Source of the DNA: Antilocapra americana
Lineage: Eukaryota > Chordata > Mammalia > Artiodactyla > Antilocapridae
Length of the DNA: 64,000 bases
Direction of reading: 5' to 3'
Assembly (NCBI GenBank): GCA_007570785.1
Contig: ML661885.1
Span: 34,555,714-34,619,713 of the forward strand
Shown here: positions 1 through 11,594 of the stretch, piece after piece
Layout of the letters: every line of letters starts with the position of its first letter
Position numbering within the stretch: position 1 is the first letter of the stretch
The notes under the pieces: generated by a model
Seen by the model: the letters and a program-made list of their open reading frames with translations, nothing else
The model's database searches: none
Told to the model about the DNA's origin: nothing
Program-made: the position numbers and the translations under genes

Positions 1-115
1 AATATCATAGCAGCATTTGTCTGCCTTTGTTAGACTTATTTCACTTAACATAATGCCCTCAAGTTCCATTCATGTTGTTGCAAATCCGGGATTATTTTCT
101 TGTAGGTTTTAGGGC
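1..115 (-). mobile_element. Ancient L1 3' fragment
   Basis: The stretch around 20-90 (tgacttatttcacttaa style sequence, followed by a 'catgttgttgcaaat' block) matches the 3' region of old mammalian L1 elements in antisense. The same motif recurs at 12020-12060. It is truncated by the window start. No coding capacity. Confidence 0.6.
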
Positions 116-499
116 AGTAACTATGAGATGATATTTATTGTGCTTTTAAACATTTCTGAATAGCTATGCACGAAGAGCAGCCAGTCCCTCAGAAGAAATT
201 TTAAAAGAAAAATAATACTGTATTAGTGGGTTACAAATTAGAAGCCCTGGCTACCATCTCCTAACTTGAATCCTAGTTTAAGGAACTACATACAAACTTG
301 AGAGAACCTATAAAACCTGGCACACACACAAACACATACCTCTGTTTATAGGGCAGAAGCAGTCATGCCAATGACAAATTCCACCTCAGAGCCATAGTTT
401 AGAAGAATGTCTGAGCTAAAACATATTTGGAATTTCCCTTCTTCCACCCCTACCCTTTCCCAATACAGTGAGTTTCTTCAGGGGAATAAGCAAAATTAG

Positions 500-727
500 A
501 TGCATGCTTGCATGCTTAGTCCCTCAGTCATGTCCAATTCTTTGCAACTCCATGGACTGGGGCCTGCCAGGCTCCTCTGACCGTGGGATCCTCCAGGCAA
601 GAATACTGGAATGGGTTTTCATTTCCTTCTCCAGGGGATCTTCCCAACCCAGGGATCAAACCCACATTCCCTGTGCCTCCTGCATTGGCAAGCAGATTCT
701 TTTACCACTGAGCCACCTGGGAAGTCC
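500..727 (-). mobile_element. Bov-tA SINE
   Basis: Reads in antisense as the BovB-derived body (tail side at 500) followed by the tRNA-derived head (ending 'ccacctgggaagtccca'). This is the standard Bov-tA layout. The flanks 'aaattagatgcat' and 'aagattgaatgca' look like a mutated target-site duplication of about 13 bp. The open frame across it is a by-product of the SINE. Confidence 0.88.
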
Positions 728-1235
728 CAAGATTGAATGCAATATAACTGAAAATTCAAGTTAAATTCCAGCTTTTTTATGCAGATTAATCATAGCAAAG
801 TTTCTGAGCCAATTTATTGCAAATAAGCCAAATTCTGGCAATAACCAGAACATTTAGTTTAAGTTTTCTTTTGAGCTTCACTTTGAAAGCTATTCCTCTA
901 ACAGCTACAACAGAACATTATATTACATTTTCCAAGTGCTGGGACTTTCCTTTGGCCTTGATGACAATGGGCTTATGGGACTCAGGCTTGTTTATATACA
1001 ATTTCTCTTTCTTTCTGATGGTTAAGTTTACACTACTGTTGTTGCATATAACTTATTCAATTTTTTAATTCAAAACATTCATGAACAGACTTAAATTCAG
1101 AGAAATAGAAATGAAAAGAGGGAAATCAAACAGTTATGGTCTTTTATCTTCTAAACCTTTGACAAAAATATGTGCATTAAATATATATATATATATACAG
1201 CTTTATGTACTAGTCTTCTAACTTAGAATTATTCC
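728..1235. other. Intergenic, (AT)n tract
   Basis: AT-rich unique-looking sequence with no recognisable gene. It contains an uninterrupted (AT)n microsatellite at about 1180-1197. Confidence 0.6.
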
Positions 1236-1239
1236 ATGA

Positions 1240-1600
1240 GCATTTTCCATGTTCTTACATTACCTTTTTTAATATTTTAAGTGGTGTATAATATTTTAAT
1301 GAGTGATATACCATGCTTTGTTTATTTTCCTTATTGAATATTGTTTGTTACTAGTTTTTCACAGTTATTACTGATGATCCCATGAACTTCTTTGAGTGAA
1401 AAGCTCTCTTTTTAGGATTGTTTTATTATTGTAGACTCTCAGGAGTGGAATTACTGTTCAGAGGACATCAGATTCTTAAGGCTCTTCATACTGCTGTTTA
1501 GAAAGGCCATATCAATTACTCTGCCACCAGCAATACTGGAGCATTCTATCATACACTTCTTAATGTTTTCATCCTGGGCTCACTTAGCCTCTTAGGAAAT
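1240..1600 (-). mobile_element. Old L1 (L1M-like) 3' remnant
   Basis: The block near 1440-1560 (a 'ggagtggaattactg' motif followed by an 'agaaaggccatatcaattac...ccaccagcaat' pattern) resembles the antisense 3' part of ancient L1M elements. It is heavily diverged and the edges are uncertain. Confidence 0.45.
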
Positions 1601-2334
1601 GTGACAGGTAAAAAATTGAATATCACTATAGTTTTTAGTTCTTTTCATAAAAATTCAATATATTTGCACATAAAGACTTAAAAATCTTACAAGGCCTTTT
1701 AAGGAAAATAGTTGTCTTACATATCCTTACCTGCCTCACAAATATCCAACAACCACTTCCTACTCCGCAGAGGCAGAACATGTTCTAGCCACTGTTGTTG
1801 CCATGTCTTTTGACTATGTCAACACTTAGGGTTACATATGGGCCTGGAGCAACATGAACTGTCTCCGTTTCTATTGTGATTGCTGATCTGTCGAGTGCAG
1901 CAGTCTACCTCGGCATGATAATGAGAGGAAGGGGTGTCCTCATGTTGGTGTGCACTAAAATGCCCCCTGATAAGGTCAGGATGTTAAAAAAGCTTTTGTC
2001 TTGATTCTTGCTCTGCAACACGTTTCACTCAGTCGTCTATCCCTGGGCCACTCTGCCAGCCTTGTTCCAGCAATCCAGTAACTCACAAGAATAATAATTG
2101 AGTCAGTTCTTACTTAGCTCTCTGCTCAAGGAACTGATGTTTTCTATCCTCAGCAGTCCAGATGTACTCAGAGGATGAAGGACTGCTGCCTTCCTCTTAA
2201 GAAAGCCTTGTAGGTACTGGTCCTCTCCATCACTTACCCTTGCTGTTCCATGTTGACATTTTCAAAGAGCTGAGCATAAATCACAATGAGGAAATGCCAG
2301 AGGCTGGTTGGGATAGGAATTCTGACCGCTATTA
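1601..2334. other. Unassigned intergenic DNA
   Basis: No gene, RNA or confidently named repeat is seen here. Frames are short on both strands. Confidence 0.5.
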
Positions 2335-2545
2335 TTCTCTGGTGTGACCTTACTGTCATTTTCTGGTGTGATTCTAAGCAAGGTCCCTAATCTCTCTGTG
2401 ATTCAATTTTATTGCCTGAAAAATAGGAATAATAGTACCTACCTCACAGGGCTATTATAATGATTAAATGAGCTGGTGTGTGTGTGTGTGACACTTAGAA
2501 AATGAGTATCTCACACATAAAGTACCAAATACATGCAAGCTATAA
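2335..2545 (-). mobile_element. MIR SINE remnant
   Basis: The core 'aataggaataatagtacctacctcacaggg...gattaaatgagc' is the antisense MIR core. A (TG)n tract at about 2475-2490 lies within it. Confidence 0.75.
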
Positions 2546-2866
2546 ATGTAATTTCATATCGCTTAATTCCTGTCACTTGAAATGAAAGTCTTATTTCCTA
2601 GTTTATAGTTTCTTGATGTAGATGTTTCATATAGTATGACTACATAACACTTCCAAGCATGGCATAGAATCTAGTTACCTTTGTATTCTATTCATATTCT
2701 CACACCGGGTCTCCTCAGGGATTTAGGATGGTGGTTTTCTATGCTCTGTAATAATCTTAAAGTATTCTCACTGAAATTTTAAGTTATAAGACATATTCAG
2801 ATGAATTTTTATCAGACTGTTACATTTATAAATTAAGGAGAATTGATACCCTCCACCTTACTATAT

Positions 2867-3068
2867 GGTGGCTCAGATGGTAAAGAAACATCTGCAATGC
2901 AGGAGACCTGGGTTCGATCCCTGGGTTGGGAAGATCCTCTGGAGGAGGGCATAGAAACCCACTCCCATATTCTTGCCTGGAGAATCCCCAGGGACAGAGG
3001 AGCCTGGCGAGCTACGGCCCATGGGGTCGCAAAGAGTCAAACATGACTGAGTGACTAACGACAGCACA
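2867..3068 (+). mobile_element. Bov-tA SINE
   Basis: Sense copy. The tRNA-derived head includes a canonical RNA polymerase III B-box (ggttcgatccc) near 2912. The BovB-derived body ends 'agtcaaacatgactgagtgac' and a short tail. It abuts the next SINE, which inserted just downstream. Confidence 0.9.
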
Positions 3069-3080
3069 GCTTACAATATA

Positions 3081-3277
3081 AGGCTTCCCTGATAGCCCAG
3101 CTGGTAAGGAATCCACCTGCAATGCAGGAGACCCTGGTTCAATTGCTGGGTTGGGAAGATCCACTGAAGAAAGGATAGCTTACCCTACTCTAGTATTCTT
3201 GGGCTTCCCTTGTGCCTCAGCTAGTAGAGAATCCGCCTACAATGTGGGAGACCTGGCTTTGATCCCTTGGTTGGAAA
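3081..3277 (+). mobile_element. Dimeric tRNA-headed Bov SINE with 12-bp TSD
   Basis: This unit contains two tRNA-derived heads in tandem. The first is at 3081-3199, ending 'tagtattctt', and the second at 3200-3277, starting 'gggcttccct'. The whole is flanked by a perfect 12-bp duplication, gcttacaatata, at 3069-3080 and 3278-3289. The dimer therefore arrived in one retrotransposition event. It lacks a full BovA tail at its 3' end. Confidence 0.85.
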
Positions 3278-3337
3278 GCTTACAATATATGTGCCCCCTA
3301 TTTTCATAATCTCTTGTATCAGGATTTTATCAAAGGA

Positions 3338-3470
3338 ATCCCGTGGTGGTACAACAGTTAAGACCCTACACTTCCAAGGCAGGGGGCACAGGTTCAATCC
3401 CTGTTTGGGGAAATAGGATCCCACATACCTCATGGCAGCACTGCCAAAACAATAAATTTTTTAAAAGATT
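3338..3470 (+). mobile_element. CHR-type tRNA-derived SINE
   Basis: Starts 'ggaatcccgtggtggt', has a B-box-like 'ggttcaatccct' and ends in a 'ccaaaacaataaat' region with an A/T-rich tail. This is the layout of the cetartiodactyl CHR SINE group. It differs from the Bov-tA copies in its body. Confidence 0.7.
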
Positions 3471-4360
3471 TTAACAAATTATATTTTAACAAGCAGAACC
3501 ACTATATATTAGGAATCTGTTGCCAGGATTGGGTGTTACGGAAATATGAGAGCTGGCTAAGTAATGTCTGTAAGGCTGCTGTCTTTCGTCTCATGCTACA
3601 GCTTGAAGTCCAGAGGGTGGGTAGCTGGGAAGAGAAAGTAGCATAGGGAAGATCAAAGAGAGGCTGAAATTCACAAGGAGCTGGAACCCATGAGGAAAAA
3701 AACATGACCCATGTCAATTCTCACCCATCTGTGATCCTGATGATAGGTGTCCTGCACAGGAAGTTGGTGACCTTCTTCACAAACGTTAAGAGAGGCAGAG
3801 TTAAAGAAGGAATTCAGAAAAGGTGGGTTCTGTCCCGCACCTAGGTTTGAGACAGCAGAACTAGGTGCAAACTACAAAATGGCTTCTGTTTAACCTCCAT
3901 CTCCCTGACAGCCTATAAAAATGTCTCCATCAGTCCAGTCTTAACAGGAAATACACAAAGGGAATTCTGGGAAATGTAGTTCAGCTTAGGCAAGGTGACA
4001 CATTACCAACACCCACATCTCTCAGTACAATTTATTTAGTGGATTTTATATGTTTCACACTAGTAATTATTTATAATTGTTTTACCACTACCAATGTGAT
4101 CTCTAAGCAGTATGTTTACTCTGTGGTTATGAACACTCTAAAGCCTTTTCCCACATTCCCTCTATCATGTATCAAAGTATATCAAAACTAGTTATCCAGC
4201 ACCACTTTCTTGGCACTGAAGTAGCTGAAATACATAGAATAAAACTCAAAACCATGCTTTAATAGTCCAACTTGAAATTTATGAATAAAAACTCTACCTA
4301 ATCCTTCATTGCTACCTGCAAAGCTCAAGTCAATTCGCTCTACTCTTCTCCTTATTATCA
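3471..4360. other. Intergenic; ZNF143-like site inside
   Basis: No gene is recognised. At 3961-3982 the minus strand reads gaactacatttcccagaat, close to the SBS/GFY motif bound by ZNF143 at promoters. No CpG island, TATA box or coding exon accompanies it, so it may be part of an old repeat. Confidence 0.45.
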
Positions 4361-4364
4361 TTAT

Positions 4365-4848
4365 ATTTGTTGTTCATGTACTAAGTTGTGTTTGACTCTT
4401 TGTAACCCCATAGACTGCAGCATGCCCTGTTCTCCACTGTCTCCCTGAGTTTGCTCAAATTCATGTCCATTGAGTCAGTGATGCCATCCAGCCATCTCAT
4501 CCTCTGTTGACCCTTTCTTCTTTTGTCTTCAATCTTTCCCAGCATCAGGGTCTTTTCCAATGAATCCAGTTTTTGCATCAGGTGGCCAAAGTATTGGAGC
4601 CAGCATCACTCCATCCAATGAATATTCAGAATTGGTTTCCTTTAGGGTTGACTGGTTTCATGTCCTTGCAGTTCAGGTGACTCTCAAGAGTCCTCCCCAG
4701 CACCACAATTCGAAAGCATCCATTTTTTGGTGCTCAGCTTCTTTAGGTTCCAACTCTCACATTTGTACATGACTGCTGGAAAAACCATAGTTTTGACTGT
4801 ATGGACCTTTGTCAGCAAAGTGATGTATTTGCTTTTTAAAACAATATT
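4365..4848 (-). mobile_element. BovB LINE, 3' fragment
   Basis: Antisense BovB 3' end, about 480 bp and 5'-truncated. In the minus direction it encodes a broken version of the C-terminal tail of the BovB polyprotein (…[17 protein letters not shown]…, residues also seen in the copies at 9137-9583 and 56172-56480). Stops and frameshifts leave it non-functional. Confidence 0.9.
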
Positions 4849-5476
4849 TCTATATGGCTTCTAAAATTTTATACACCTCCACTCCTGTATTAGTGTTCCC
4901 AGACTGCAAAAACTAGAAAGCCATGGATTGGTGGTTTGAATAACAAATTTACTTTCCACAGTTCTAGAGGCTGGGAAGTCCAAGTTCAAGGTTCTGGCAT
5001 TTCCATTTCTTGGTGAGGGCTCTCTTCCTGGCTTGCAGATGGTTACCTTCTCACGTTGGACTCAGTGGGGAGGGACTGTAAAACATGAAATGTTCAAAAC
5101 AGAATTTCTTACTCTCTTTACCCCAACATGTTTTTCTCCCAATATTCTCCTCAGTAAACAGCAATTATTCATCCAATTACACCAGCCAAAAACTGTGGAA
5201 TCATTTTGCCTCTTTATTTTCACAAACTAAAAAAAAAAAAAGGCAAATCTATCAGATATCAGACCTGGACTGAGTGATTAAGCACACACATCAGTAAATC
5301 TCTTTGGTTCTTCTTTCAAAATACTTCTGAAATCTACCAACTTTATACTACCCAGTTCAAGTACTTTTCTTTCTGAACAATCATAGAAAGCCTCCTAAAT
5401 AACCCCTCTGCTTCCAATCTTGCAAGTGTACAGTCTAGTTGTATATACCTATTAGAATGAGCCTTTTTAAAATGTT
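4849..5476. other. Intergenic with unnamed old repeat
   Basis: 4880-5065 ('cacagttctagaggctgggaagtcc...gagggctctcttcctggcttgcag') is a mammalian interspersed repeat I recognise by type but cannot name with certainty. A 13-nt A-run lies near 5229. No gene. Confidence 0.45.
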
Positions 5477-5489
5477 AGATTATACCAGA

Positions 5490-5694
5490 TAGTTAGTCTC
5501 TCAGTCATGTCCAACTCTTTGTGACCCCATGAACTGTAACCTGCCAGGCTCTTCTGTCCATGGAATTCTCTAGGCAGGAACACTGGAATGAGTAGCCATT
5601 ACCTTCTCCAAGGGATCTTCCTGATGCAGGGATCGAACCCACAATTCCCACATTGCAAGCAGATTCTTTATCATCTGTGCTACCAGGGAAGCCC
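5490..5694 (-). mobile_element. Bov-tA SINE with 13-bp TSD
   Basis: Antisense Bov-tA bounded by a perfect duplication, agattataccaga, at 5477-5489 and 5695-5707. The head (right side) ends 'ccagggaagccc'. Confidence 0.95.
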
Positions 5695-5707
5695 AGATTA
5701 TACCAGA

Positions 5708-6110
5708 GCTATGCTTAAATCTCCTAATTGTTTCCCATCTCTAACAGAATAACCCAAAATCCAAATATGGTCTAAGATCCCGCTTTGGCCCATAGCTTAC
5801 CAAATGACTTCATTCCCATTCTCCTCCAGTCACACTGAACTCTTTGCTATATTGTGAACACATCCAACTTGCTCCAAGAACAAGACTTTTGCATCTACTG
5901 TTCCCACTTATCGGAATGCTTGTTACCCTAAGATACCCTTATGGCTAAATTGTTATTTATATCAGGTCTCTTTTCAAATTCCATCTCATCTCAAGGCCTC
6001 TTTTAATACCTTCAGTAAAATAGCACCCCTGCCACTCTCTATCCCCTTACTTTGCTTTGCTGTTTCTGAATATAGTTAGTCAAACCTGACTAGGAGCATT
6101 AACTGCCTAG
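5708..6110. other. Unassigned intergenic DNA
   Basis: No gene or confident repeat was recognised. Confidence 0.5.
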
Positions 6111-6114
6111 ATTT

Positions 6115-6300
6115 GAAACTTGTCTCCATTACCTACTGTTGTGGCCCTGGACAGCTTCTTTACCTTTCTATTTCCTACATTTGAAGATAGGAATAATAAT
6201 AGAACCTGCCTCATAAGGGTGCTAAATTTAAACAAGATTGTATGTGTGTGACAGAGAGAAAAACACTGAGGAAAAAAATGAGTGTCTGACACATGAGCAC
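6115..6300 (-). mobile_element. MIR SINE remnant
   Basis: Antisense MIR-like core ('gataggaataataatagaacctgcctcat'), diverged. Confidence 0.65.
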
Positions 6301-6800
6301 TACATATGCGCTACTACTGAAATATTATTATTTGCCTCCTTGAGAATGTATGCTCAGTGAGAGCAAGATTTTTGTCTCTATTGTTCCACATTGTATCCCT
6401 AGCATTTAGAATAGTAACATCACAAAATATTGAGTGAATTAAAGAAAAAAAAACGGTCATGGCATTTATGAGTATCATTCATCTACTTAAATTAATGCAC
6501 CTGAATTTTAATGTAAAATTTTAATTTTAAATTAGTGCACCTGTTTTTAGTTGAGTGTTGTGACTCGTTTAGGTAGCCAAACATAGCAACTACAAAAGAA
6601 TATTTTCTTATTTTTCCCATATTTAAATTCATATTTTGTATCCTTTATAATTGTCCTGAACTTTTAAAACAGTCATCACCCTTGCTGTCTCCCATTCCAG
6701 TTTTAGAGAGAACACAGAATTGTGGCTACTTCATTAAAAGGAATGTTTTCCACAGAATTGGTTTTGAAGCTTATTAAATTTCCTTCTGATTAACAGGGGT
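6301..6800. other. Unassigned AT-rich intergenic DNA
   Basis: No gene or confident repeat was recognised. It is A/T-rich with simple A-runs near 6447. Confidence 0.5.
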
Positions 6801-6807
6801 AAGGGCA

Positions 6808-7025
6808 TGCATGTGTGTGTGCTCAGTCATGTCCGACTTTTGCAACCCCTTGGACTGTAGCCCACCAGCTCCTCTGTCTATGAGATTTTTCCAGGCCAGA
6901 ATACTGGAGTGGGTTGCCATTTCCTCCTCCTTGGATCTTCCCAACCCAGGGATCGAATCCATGTCTCTTATGTCTCCTTTATTGGCAGGCAGATTCTTTA
7001 CCACTGGTGCCACCAGGGAAGCCCC
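6808..7025 (-). mobile_element. Bov-tA SINE without clear TSD
   Basis: Antisense Bov-tA: body on the left (tgtgtgtgctcagtcatg), tRNA head on the right ending at 'gggaagcccc'. No direct duplication of the flanks is visible. The sequence immediately beyond its 5' end (7025-7062) is one arm of a 38-bp perfect inverted repeat. Confidence 0.9.
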
Positions 7026-7492
7026 AGATTGTGAGAACTTCTATTTCAGTGCCTGGATTAATGACCGTCATTTAGTACATTTTATATACATACTTGTCAA
7101 ATAAATGGAAGTGAAGATTCAAGAGTGAGGCTTTAAAGATGAAGGGAAATGTAAGCAAGATACCTAACATCTATTTAGCATGCAATATATGTTAGAATCA
7201 CTTTAGTTATCTTGCTTTTTATTCAGCTCTTACAGTAATCTCTGAGAAAGGATAATAATAACTAGAATCACAGAGATTTAGGGACTGGCCCAAAGTCCGT
7301 GGGCTGGTAAGTTGGAACTGAGAGGTGAGCTCATGTATATATGATCTCAGAAACCACATACTTAAGACTGCAGTATCTGACCACCACACGAAACCCTTAC
7401 CACTTTACTAGGCCCAGTGAGAAAAAAATCTTCCTTTTTGTCTAACTGATGGCTATTAATCCAGGCACTGAAATAGAAGTTCTCACAATCTG
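7025..7492. repeat. 38-bp perfect inverted repeat, arms 392 bp apart
   Basis: Arm 1 is 7025-7062 and arm 2 is 7455-7492. They are exact reverse complements over 38 bp (arm 1 begins cagattgtgagaacttct). Beyond 7062 only about 5 of the next 8 bases match. The spacer holds a MIR remnant and no transposase-like frame. I do not recognise the arms as TIRs of a known family. Confidence 0.95.
7180..7335 (+). mobile_element. MIR SINE remnant
   Basis: 'tagggactggcccaaagtcc...gggctggtaag' is the sense MIR core, preceded by diverged upstream MIR sequence. It lies in the spacer of the inverted repeat. Confidence 0.65.
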
Positions 7493-9113
7493 CTATGAGA
7501 GACCTTTGAAAACCTAATTATAGTATAAAACGTCCCTGAGAGTAGATGTTCAATTAATTCTTAGTGAATAAATGAACAAATGGTTAAATGAAAAGTTTAA
7601 CCTACAGTGTATATCTCTTCCTAGAGACTTCACTTAAAGTTGTAAGTTATCCTATATCGGCAAAGACTAAAAATTCCAGTTCATGTGTATATTAACACAG
7701 CATGCCGCATGCATGTCTGTGGCTAGAATAGAGAAGAGGAAGATCTGGGAGGCAGAAAGTGGAGCATGTAGACTCTGGAAGAGTAGAATGACATCATGGT
7801 TTGTGTGCCTCGAAAAAGAAAGTGTTTCAACGTAGAAAAATTTTCAGTGATTTATTTTTATAAACATCCAGTTCCACACAGGCAGTATATTTGAACAGTT
7901 CCATGAGAAAGTGCCATCAGCACAAAATAAAATATCTCCTAAGACTGCTAAATATCCCTTGACTGTTTCCTCTTCCGAGTTTCCAAGAAGAACTTAATTG
8001 TGAGATAAGGCAAAAGCACAAAATTTTTCCAATTATAGAAAAATAAGTAGACCTCATTAAAGTTAAACCTAAAAATATATTCACCTATCATCATTCATCT
8101 TTACTTAGAAAACAATAGTTGCCTATCCAAACAAAGAATCTGATTGATCCTAGGTTCTCAAAACACACACGAATGGCTTTGGACAGATGTTTCATCAATG
8201 ACAAATTGGCCTTGAGGGAAATGCGACCACCTTGGAAAAAAGCCATATATCCAAATTCTTTTAGTTTCAGCAGCACTCGTTTGAAACTATTCTCTAATCT
8301 TAAATTTCTAAGTAAACTTCTGTAAAAATAAATATTAAAGGACTCTTTTTAAATTAGATTTAAATAAATTCTCTAAAGGCTAAGATTACGGTTTTAAGTG
8401 ACCCACTAATCAACTCTCCAATTTTTATGGCAATAATATTATTGGCAAGAGTTTACAAAGTGGTTGATGGCATCAACCACAAAGCCCTGTTTATAAATAC
8501 ATATTATCACATTAGGGGCACACTGTTTCAATTTTTAGAGCATTTAAGTTCCAACTTTGAACTGATCTGGTTAATATTTTTTCTTCTAGTGGTTGTATTT
8601 CATTTATGACAACACTCAGTGGGAACAGAGAATGTATTCCATTTAAAATTAAAGAGTTTTGATGGTAACATCAAACGCTGTGGAATTGTCTCTTAGACAT
8701 TCTCCAGAAAGTAGGGTGGAGGAAAGGTCTGTAGTAGTGTTAATTTAGTGTTTTCAAGAGGAAGCAAGATGAATCTAAGTTAAGAGCTCGGTAAATTATT
8801 GAGTTGTTTCTCCTGAATTAATGTTAAATGTTCTCTTATCATAGAATTAGACACTCACAAATACATTCTCACTTACACAGAAACACCACCAACACATATA
8901 ATGAAAGCTCACTCTACTATGAACTTGTTTTAAATCTACCCACTCCAGCTTTATTGTGTTGCTTAATTTTATGTTTCATAGCTCCATTATTATCTTGAGA
9001 TCTATTTTAATGGCATGTTCAAGAAATCACTTGACCAAACCTTAAGGGGAAAGGGCAAATACAAAAACAATGAAGCATGTCTTGTAAATATTTGTGATAT
9101 TTAATACTTCTTA
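7493..9113. other. Unassigned AT-rich intergenic DNA
   Basis: About 1.6 kb with no gene recognised. The short overlapping frames on both strands near 8091-8325 have no family resemblance I can detect and look like chance. Confidence 0.5.
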
Positions 9114-9122
9114 CAGAATATT

Positions 9123-9602
9123 AAAAAGCAGAGACTTTGCCAACAAAGGTCTGTCTAGTCAAGGCTATGGTTTTTCCAGTAGTCATGTATAGATGTGAGA
9201 GTTGGACTATAAGGAAAGCTGAGCATGGAAGAATTGATGCTTTTGAACCGTGGTGTTGGAAAAGACTTGAAAGTTCCTTGCACTGCAAGGAGGTCCAACC
9301 AGTTCATCCTAAAGGAGATCAGTCCTGGGTGTTCATTGGAAGGACTGGTGTTGAAGCTGAAACTCCGATATTTTGGCCACCTGACAAAAGGGCTGACTCA
9401 TTTGAAAAGACACTGATGCTGGGAAAGATTGAGGGCAGGAGGAGAAGGGGACGACAGAGGACAAGATGGTTGGATGGCATCACCAATTCAATGGACATGG
9501 GTTTGGGTGGACTCCAGGAGTTGGTGATGGACAGAGAGGCCTGGTGTGCTGTGGTTCATGGGGTCACAAAGAGTCGGAAATGATTGAGTGACTGAACTGA
9601 TG
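9123..9602 (+). mobile_element. BovB LINE, 3' fragment with 9-bp TSD
   Basis: 5'-truncated sense BovB tail of about 480 bp, with cagaatatt at both 9114-9122 and 9603-9611. It carries a 148-residue frame (9137-9583) matching the C-terminal tail of the BovB protein ([15 protein letters not shown] near its start, [12 protein letters not shown] near its end). The reverse transcriptase is absent, so it is a dead copy. Its 3' end is the sequence from which BovA SINE bodies derive. Confidence 0.92.
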
Positions 9603-9611
9603 CAGAATATT

Positions 9612-10345
9612 CTCATGGGGAAGAGAGGATGAATTGTGATAACCTAACCAGGTTCCAGCCTCCCTACTTATCACAGTTTCAGAAATCTCACAGCATTGCA
9701 GAAATAACTCCCCTTACTGAACTCTGGCCTAGGCCACCCGAGTTTCTCTCTCTACCTGTAAAGGAGATCAAAATGCCTAAGACCTTATATTCAAGAACAT
9801 GAAAAGAAGCAAAGCTAGCAAGATCCATAGATGTGATCAAGTTCAACACTTCTCACTACTGTCTAGAATAGTGACCTGAGCTTCCCCTCCTCACCAGGCC
9901 AACCCTGTCCATCCTTCATCTCTCTCTCTGGCTTCTGCTCTGATTGGCAAGTGCTCTTCCTATGAGCTCATTTGGAATTCTTTCTCAGGAAAATAATATC
10001 GAGTAGTCCAGATGTCAACTTCCCCCTCATCCCCATAGTTGTATAACACTTCACCAAAAACAATTCACTCTGTAAAGTTGTTTACACACACTCTACCATT
10101 AAAAACTTTGAAATTCTGTTTGGGCATCTCTCTTCTTCAGAGTCCCTCTCTCCTGGTGGCATCCTGGCCTCCAGGATTCTCTAGTCTCTCTTATGCAGAA
10201 CAATTCTACTGTCAAGCATTCCAGAAGCATTTTGGTGTTTAAGAAAACACAATCATGCAAATCACAGTATCTACTTTCTCCAGAGGAAATTTATCCAGTC
10301 TGATGTTTGCTGATCTTGCTCTTTGAAATCTTTTCCTGCATACAT
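9612..10345. other. Unassigned intergenic DNA
   Basis: No gene or confidently named repeat was recognised. Confidence 0.5.
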
Positions 10346-10349
10346 CCAG

Positions 10350-10495
10350 GTCACTTCAGTTGTGTCCGACTCTTTGTGACGCTATGGACTGTAGCCCTCC
10401 AGGCTCTTTGGTCCATGGGATTCTCCAGGCAAGAACACTGGAGATGCCTTCCTTCAGGGGATTTTCCTGACCCAGAGACTGAACCCACATCCTGT
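10350..10495 (-). mobile_element. Bov-tA SINE, head truncated
   Basis: Antisense BovA body ('gtcacttcagttgtgtccgac') and a partial tRNA-derived part. The last portion of the head is missing. Confidence 0.85.
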
Positions 10496-11590
10496 CTGAT
10501 GAAATAAAAGTAACACTGGGATTTTATGGTTGTTTTCTCTGAAGCTCTACCAATGTGATTCAGCTACCCTTTATGTTTCTACTTTGTTTTCCATCCTACA
10601 TTTATCCAGCAAACAGTTTCCTCACTTACACTGTCTATATGCCTTTTCTCTACCCCACATATACCTGCTTGCTTACCCATAGTTTCTGCTTCCCTCATAA
10701 CTTCAGCCTATACATTAGATTATCAAGACCTCTCTGACTTTTCAGTTTATGCTCCCAGTACTACCTACTTCAAATATTTAAACTAAAAACAGTTGATCTC
10801 CTCAGGTCATCTTTTAAATCCAGTCCTATCATAGCTCATTGGAAAACAAATGGGTTGACTCCCCTTAGTCTGAGGCTGGTTGTCCAGTTGTGTATGGACA
10901 TGGTACAAAGATGATCATCCAGACTCACTCCTTCTACAGCCACTGTAGTAGCTTAGTTCTCCTTAAATTGGCCCAGAGGAAAGCAGCTATTACGACTGAG
11001 TTATATCAACTGTTGTTCCATCTTTCCCATTGAGATAGATAGGTGGTCCCCAATCCATATCCCCTTTTATGAGCCAGTACATCCACCTCCCTTGTTTCCT
11101 GAGCATGGCTGTTAAAGGCTTATAGAAGTCTTCCTTCTATAGGAAACTGTCCTTAGCTGACAGGAGCTGCCTCACCGCACAGATTACTGCCTTTTCTCCT
11201 CTTGTTCACCTTTTTTATCCTGCTTTACTTCCTCTCCTACAGATGTTTTTTCCCCCTAAGGAGCACTCCCTCAAAAACATCTGCATCTGCATTCTTGTCT
11301 CAGGCTCTCCATCTAAGGAACATAACCTCAAACCTGTTAAATAAAGGCCCGTTTTCATTGGAAATAAGTAATTCTGCCCACAACTTATGATAGTAATAAC
11401 TTTGCATTTATGTTTTAAAATCCAGGATTCAGATTCTGTTTTTATTTCAGACATGCTGTCATTTAAATAGAGATATAAAACTGCATAATAAATCTGCTAA
11501 AATGATGTGCATGAGATTGAGGTGAGATTAAATGAAATGACCTATGACAGGCTTCAATCATATTTTTATGGATAATACTTTTTTTAAGAA
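10496..11590. other. Unassigned intergenic DNA
   Basis: No gene recognised. Some blocks around 10850-11330 look like old interspersed repeats, but I cannot name them. Confidence 0.45.
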
Positions 11591-11594
11591 TCAT

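Noticed and set aside
2875..2930. tRNA gene candidate (B-box and clover-like head)
   Set aside because: It is the tRNA-derived head of a Bov-tA SINE; the acceptor and 3' half of a real tRNA are replaced by BovB-derived sequence. The same holds for the other heads in the window.
3069..3289. CRISPR-like direct repeats
   Set aside because: Repeated blocks are SINE heads and a target-site duplication; the organism is a eukaryote and the spacing is irregular.
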